Shown: positions 58,533 through 64,000 of the stretch, in pieces
Numbering within the stretch: the stretch's first letter is position 1
Layout of the letters: every line of letters begins with the position of its first letter
From: Halichondria panicea
Taxonomy: Eukaryota; Porifera; Demospongiae; Suberitida; Halichondriidae
Direction of reading: 5' to 3'
DNA: 64,000 bases
Assembly (NCBI RefSeq): GCF_963675165.1
Contig: NC_087389.1
Span: 282,001 to 346,000 of the forward strand
Translations under genes and position numbers: made by a program
Notes under the pieces: model-generated
Seen by the model: only the letters and a program-made list of their open reading frames with translations
What the model was told of the DNA's origin: nothing
The model's database searches: none

Positions 58533-61500
58533 TCACAGTTCAACTAGGTCTGTAATGTTCTGCCGGGGCTGTGTCATGTGATATGGGAAATAGGAAGAGA
58601 GTTGATTGTACAAACAGTACCGCTGGGTGGAGAACGATCGCTCACGGTTACCTACAGGGCAAGGAAACAGTGTGACAATCTTACAATAAACCTCTAAGAA
58701 CTACCAAGCTGATTTTGTTAATCAATTTTCAGAATTGGCAAGGCTTTGGGTCAATACAGCCCCCACCCATAGCAAATGTTGCTATGCACAGAGCTCGGGT
58801 ACTCACAGGCCATGATTTCCTCTGACATTGGTTTGAAGAGAGCACTTGCCAATTCACGGAACTATAGGTAGCACACAAGTTAATATTTAAACGTGTAGGA
58901 TAGATACTGCTCACCTCAGTACTCTCTCGCGTGTTGCCGTGATCAACCAACCCAGCCAGCTGTACTCGGAGGTAGGAGATGGCCTCAACGGGAGACTTTG
59001 CTGTCAGCTCTGAGAACCTGCACAGACCAATGTTAGAGAACGCAACACCATACTTGAGTGAAGGCTCACTGTTGCTTTCTTATTGCATACCGACACTGTC
59101 TCACAAGCTCTTCTTTTGACAAAGACACCAGCTGTAAATGCACAAAGATAAAAGATGACAAAAGTCGAAGTATTAGCTCTTTACCTTTAGCTCCCAGAAA
59201 TCGTCCATCCTCATGCTGGATGGGAGTGACTTTGAGGGGGGGCCAGGGTTTCCACCAAACATGTAGTAGACATCTTTAGAGTGGTTGTACAGGAACTGGT
59301 GAGCATAGCGAGGGAGTGGGTGTGTGGCACATGACTGATCACCCTGGGAGACGCACTTCCTGTACGAGTGAGGTAGGTGGGGATTATGACGGACAGGCAG
59401 TGACCTCACCATGAGGCTGTCTTAAAATGGTAGGTCCATAGAGAGTTGAAGGCACTCTTGGAGACCTGGCGGCTCTCCTTCTCCTCCAGCTGACTCAGAC
59501 TCTGCAGGGGGGAGATGTACATGCTGGGGGAGGGGGTCATTAGATCAATACTTACGGCAAAGAGACATATCTCAGACTTGTCTGATTTGAGAGCTGTTCT
59601 CACAGTGAAGCCAGACGCAGGGACTGCAGCAAGAATGCACACAGCATTTGAAACAAAATGTCATTTTCTTCGACAGAATTGCAAATTGAAACACATACGT
59701 ACTTTGAGAGGCCACTCCGTCCGCTAACACTGTGGTGATGTCAGACTGGAGGTCATACATAACCATATCACTGTGGGGGGTATGTATCAACCAACTAACG
59801 AACCAATAGCCATGCCTTCTGATGACATCACAGTGACATCATCTTGCTCACCTCAACTGGTCCTTGCCTCTTTGCCCACCCAGCACATACAGTAGACGGT
59901 TCTCCTGCAGACACACATGCATGTACACACATGCATGTACACACATGCATGTACACAGATGCATGCACACACATGCATGTACACACATGCATGTACACAC
60001 ATGCATGCACACACATGCATGCACACACATGCATGTACACAGATGCATGTACACACATGCATGTACACACATGCATGTACACAGATGCATGCACACACAT
60101 GCATGTACACAGATGCATGCACACAGATGCATGCACACACATGCATGCACACACATGCATGTACACACATGCATGTACACACATGCATGTACACAGATGT
60201 ACATTATAGATAATTGGTGCACTAAAATTCGGTAAGATGATCAAAAGTAGATAATTAATTTGTAAAGTGCAGGAAGTGGGAAAATACAACACTCATTTAG
60301 CAGACTGCCAAGTAGAACAATTCATTTTCCATGCACAGACAGACTAGAGACACACAACGCATATGCGTGCTTCTCGAGGGTGGGCCGTACTGTGAGAGCA
60401 GAGCCACTTACTGAGTCCAGGAGCATGGAGTGAGCCATCCGTGGCACGAGGGCGTAGCTGTAAGGCTGAGTGATGAGGTCCGGTTGTATGCATACCCACT
60501 GCTTCTCAGTTACAAAGTAAGCGTACAGTCCACTGTAGCGCACACCAGAGCCACGACCAGTGATGAAACTGAACACACATACACAACATATGACACACTT
60601 CTAAGTAGGGGAGGCTATCCAGAGCCCCAGAGTATACAGAGGTTATTTACCAAATGCACCATCATAACACCATGTACTTAAAGCACATATAATCATTATA
60701 GCTCACTCTGATAGGATCCTCCCTCCAAACACATACATAGTCTTGGTGCCCTCGTCAAAACACATCTACACAAGAGGTAAAGATAGCAAAATAAAAGAAT
60801 GCTGTACCTGGTGGTCAAAGATGAGTTTGGGCCCGTAGTCCCTGTAAGTGTCGCTGGAGAGGAGAGTCCACGAACCCTTACTGATTGAGTAGCTGTAGAA
60901 GTCAGCCTGTAGGGGAGGAACGGAAAGTACCAGCTCAATTCCAAACTTACTGCATTAATTAACAAACACAAAAATATTATATATTTTACATTCACAGGTT
61001 CGTCAGCATCGGTGGAGAGGTCAATGAGTGCACTGGTAGACTGCTCAAAGTACTGGCCCAACAGGTAGAGCACCCCCTCCTCACTGTCCAGGCACATCTT
61101 GTGACACGAGCGTGCACTCGGACCACCCTACGTGGCGGGAGATCATCTATACTTACTTACGACCTATCTTTGTTTACTCACTACTAGTGAAGTGTCCTGA
61201 CAGATACAAGTCCACACTCCTCTCTCAATGTCGTAGCTCCAAAGGTCAGAGAGGTCATTTGCTCCGTCCCAGCCACCGTGGAGGTATATGGTCTGTGATG
61301 TGAGGTCGAGACACATCTGATGACCCCCACGACCCACTGGACCACCACTGACCCTCTCACCAGCTGAGAAATCCAAACAAATATTACTGAGATAATAACG
61401 AAAGTAAATGTGAATGTGCCCATTAACTAAGTAAATAGGCAAATGCATTCAGTACAGTAAGAGTTGTTGTCACATAACTTGCATTGTAACTGCACATACC

Positions 61501-63486
61501 TTGATCTTTAGGGTGTAGTTGCTTCCATTGAGCATTGATGGGCTGCTCTGCTATGTACCCACCTAGGTGCCCATCTGTAGGGAAGGGGGTGGTGTGAGGT
61601 GAAACAATCCATAATAAGGTTTTTCTCACCTGCAGCTGCCTCCTCAATCAGCTGCTCTGCTGCCAAAAAGTCGCCCTTCACAACCTGTAGTCACGACAAT
61701 GCACGCTGGATGATACACACGCCTCTACACAGTATCTATGACAAAGCAGAGTTACTTACCAGTAGGCCGTGGAGACGTGATAACAGGGGGTGCTCCAGTG
61801 AGACCTTGGCCTTCTTCTGGAGAGCCTGGAATGCCTCACTGTAATCGTTCTCCCTCAAATGCTTGAGACAGATTCTCACGGCCTCGTGCTCGCAATGTCC
61901 CCTGAACTTATCCACAGCTGCAGACACCTTTGTCTTGTCCACTGAGCCACAAAGACTGACGTACCAGATACTGAAATTGAAGCTGTATCCCCACGACTGA
62001 AATGGAGCTGAGAAGCAAAATTGGTTATTATTATAGGCTCAGGATAATTAAATGTGTGTAATTAGTACGAAATTAGCTACAGTGTTGTTTTGCACTCCAT
62101 TTGTTGGTACCATGGATTATAGCCCATGGTCCGAGGCCTGAAAATGACAAATTAGGCCGCGACGAAATTTTGGATTGAAACACATCATTTGAAACGAATT
62201 TTTCTAAGCTTTCAGAAAATCCTAAAGTTTTTGACATTGGATCAACTGTACTCAAGTTATGGCTGTTGAAAGACACCCCCCCTCCCCCTCCGTTTAATCA
62301 CTGATTTTAGGAATCTTTCAGCTGTCATAACTTGAGTTCTGTGGATCGAAAATCAAAAATTTAGGTTTTTCTGAAAGCTTAGAAAGAGACCTTTCAAATG
62401 GTACCATCAAAGTTGATATTCGAGAGATAAAAGTATTTTCTAATTAAGCCGTACCATGGATTATAGCCCATGGTCCGAGGCCGGAAATGACAAATTAGGC
62501 CGCGATGAAATTTTGGATTGAAACACATCATTTGAAACGAATTTTTCTAAGCTTTCAGAAAATCCTAAAGTTTTTGACATTGGATCAACTGTACTCAAGT
62601 TATGGCTGTTGAAAGAAACCCCCCCCCCCCCCTCCGTTTAATCACTGATTTTAGGAATCTTTCAGCTGTCATAACTTGAGTTCTGTGTATCGAAAATCAA
62701 AAATTTTAGGTTTTTCTGAAAGCTTAGAAAGCGACCTTTCAAATGGTACCATCAAAGTTGATATTAGAGAGATAAAAGTATTTTCTAATTAAGCCGTACC
62801 CTCACCAATTTTGATGTACTGACAGGGGAAGACGTCTTGTTTCTGTTGGAAGTGAAGGCTGAAAGTTTCAGGTACAGGGTCGTTGCTGAGGCCGCTGCAA
62901 TACAAGAGCAGCCTAGTCATATATAGTGTACCAATCAACTAGAGGCCATCTCTCAACCCAAACAAACACGAAAAAACTGATTGTGTAAATAAAGGCACGG
63001 TTTTTCATAATATTGAGTGCACTCACTCCTCTAGGAGCAGGTGGAGGCGGTCAGGATTCATGCCTCCATAGACACGGAACTTTCGCAGGTTGCACGGATG
63101 GCTCTTGTCATACTTGCCAAACTGAATGCTGCTCACTATGGACGGTTGATGCAGCTTGAGGATGACAAACTGGGGGAGCTAGGATATTAAATGCAATTTT
63201 TGAGACGTTTCATTAAATTACCTGAGGCAATCTGTTGTCACAGGAGAGCCAACGCGACTTTGGATCCGAGGGATTGTCAGTTAAAATCTTCCTGCATCGG
63301 TATAAACAGTGTCATGTATGAGCCATGATTATGACTATATTAACATTAATAACATATATTCATATGCCATAATTATTATGGCATGTGAATGTATCCCAAA
63401 ACTCACTCTGGAGTGAAATCTCCTGAGAAGCTAGAGCAGCTGTGTATGGAGTAGTCCAATGCATCACCATCACTTGAGTTGGCCAT
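58533..63486 (-). CDS. MKLN1: muskelin, kelch-repeat component of the CTLH ubiquitin ligase
   Basis: Twenty-one exons in phase: 63486-63407, 63291-63222, 63169-63027, 62894-62806, 62007-61760, 61684-61630, 61574-61500, 61363-61182, 61127-60996, 60906-60808, 60765-60707, 60568-60412, 59904-59852, 59770-59703, 59623-59556, 59501-59410, 59359-59185, 59131-59091, 59017-58915, 58861-58807, 58651-58533; 720 residues (human about 735). Order: N-terminal discoidin-like domain (SIQFGKYDKSHPCNLRKF, IKIAPFQSWGYSFNFSIWYV), LisH/CTLH region (AVRICLKHLRENDYSEAFQA), kelch repeats (GGHQMCLDLTSQTIYLHGGW, SARSCHKMCLDSEEGVLYLL, RYAHQFLYNHSKD) and a short C-terminal helix region. Known role: substrate-recruiting subunit of the CTLH (GID-like) E3 ligase. 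Introns hold a 12-bp minisatellite and two 330-bp satellite units. Confidence 0.95.
59912..60200. repeat. (acacatgcatgt)n minisatellite
   Basis: About 24 copies of a 12-bp unit, with variants acagatgcatgc, in a muskelin intron. Because 12 is a multiple of 3 and the unit contains the palindrome atgcat, every frame on both strands stays open (His/Met/Thr/Cys repeats); none of these is a gene. Confidence 0.95.
62107..62798. repeat. 330-bp satellite-like repeat, two units
   Basis: Same family as the HPS5 intron array: it starts gtaccatggattatagccca and ends ttctaattaagccgtacc. It lies in muskelin intron 4, about 20 kb from the first array. Confidence 0.92.
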
Positions 63487-63752
63487 TACATGCTGTCTGA
63501 TTGCACACAACTAAAATTATGTATACAAAGCTGCTCAGCTTTATCAGTGTAGGTAAAGATCGACCCAAAAGAAATTTGATATTACTAATCACAATGTGTC
63601 TCAATGGTTGATGACCACTAGATACCTTGTACACATTTTACACAACCAAATTTAATTACACATCAACTAAATACACAGACAGCAAAAAAAAACACCAGTA
63701 TACACCTACACATAAATAACTAGAATGGTCTAGCAGTATCTAACAGTTCAAT

Positions 63753-64000
63753 CTAAACAGCTGCGGCCCCGGAGATAATCTCAATGAGCTCCCTAGTGAT
63801 GACTGCCTGCCTGGTCCTGTTGTAAGTGAGTGTCAGCTTTGAGATCATGTCACCTGGGAAGGAGAAGTGAAAACCAGTTTCAATAAATGCCTTTAATCAT
63901 GATAAAAAAATAAAAACGAAAGGGGGTGGAGACAAAAAGCTTACAGCACATGCACAACTGGAAATAGCTAGTGTACCTGCATTCTTGCTGGCTCCGTCCA
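63753..64000 (-). CDS. ATP5F1C: ATP synthase F1 gamma subunit, C-terminal end
   Basis: The last two exons are visible (64000-63977, cut by the window edge, and 63853-63753). They read DGASKNAG then [20 protein letters not shown] and [12 protein letters not shown] with stop TAG at 63753-63755. This is the highly conserved C-terminal helix of mitochondrial F1 gamma, which sits in the rotor. It is transcribed in the same direction as muskelin, 267 bp upstream of it. Confidence 0.93.

Noticed and set aside
59844..60235. Several His/Met/Cys repeat proteins on both strands
   Set aside because: A 12-bp repeat with palindromic units opens every frame; it lies in a muskelin intron.

Overview
This is animal nuclear DNA. 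Genes are dense and intron-rich: almost every open stretch is a short exon with GT..AG borders and matching phases, and many introns are only 50-300 bp. The recognisable genes are eukaryotic and mostly animal-type (ANKS1/Caskin, muskelin, HPS5, CIMAP3/pitchfork, PTDSS2, reticulocalbins, mitochondrial ATP synthase gamma). Compact genes, very small introns and abundant small inverted-repeat elements suggest an early-branching animal, perhaps a demosponge; that placement is inference. All gene models below were spliced by eye and checked for phase continuity.

Layout. 1-581 (+): 3' end of an unrecognised gene. 856-21836 (-): a 16-exon ANKS1-like adaptor with an extra SH3 domain. Its PTB domain is split by a 12.6 kb intron. 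That intron holds, on the opposite strand, an apparently complete gene joining a ComEC-like metallo-beta-lactamase (MBL) fold to a C-terminal Death domain (2441-13332). The middle of that gene is a 3.2 kb tandem amplification that duplicates small cassette exons of identical phase. 22636-35189 (+): a 25-exon, about 2033-residue RasGEF with PTB, ankyrin, helical-repeat, REM, FERM-like and CDC25 domains. 35348-36036 (-): a small cysteine-rich protein. 36390-46090 (-): HPS5 (BLOC-2) with a C-terminal RING-like finger. 46199-47547 (+): CIMAP3/pitchfork. 47730-50234 (-): phosphatidylserine synthase (PTDSS2-like). 50523-56740 (+): three tandem reticulocalbin/calumenin paralogues ending in HDEF. 57994-58369 (+): a 54-residue lysine-rich protein. 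58533-63486 (-): muskelin. 63753-64000 (-): 3' end of ATP synthase gamma.

Repeats. There are two short inverted-repeat element families with several copies each, long foldback elements, a 330-bp satellite-like array inserted inside one such element, several intronic minisatellites and many CA runs. No transposase, rRNA, tRNA or CRISPR was found.

Functional themes. ANKS1 and the RasGEF are divergent neighbours that both combine PTB and ankyrin modules, as expected for receptor and Ras signalling. PTDSS2 and the reticulocalbins are endoplasmic-reticulum genes lying head to head. HPS5 and CIMAP3 share a 108-bp divergent promoter region. The most unusual object is the MBL-Death gene with its cassette-exon array, followed by the composite architectures of the RasGEF and the ANKS1/Caskin hybrid.
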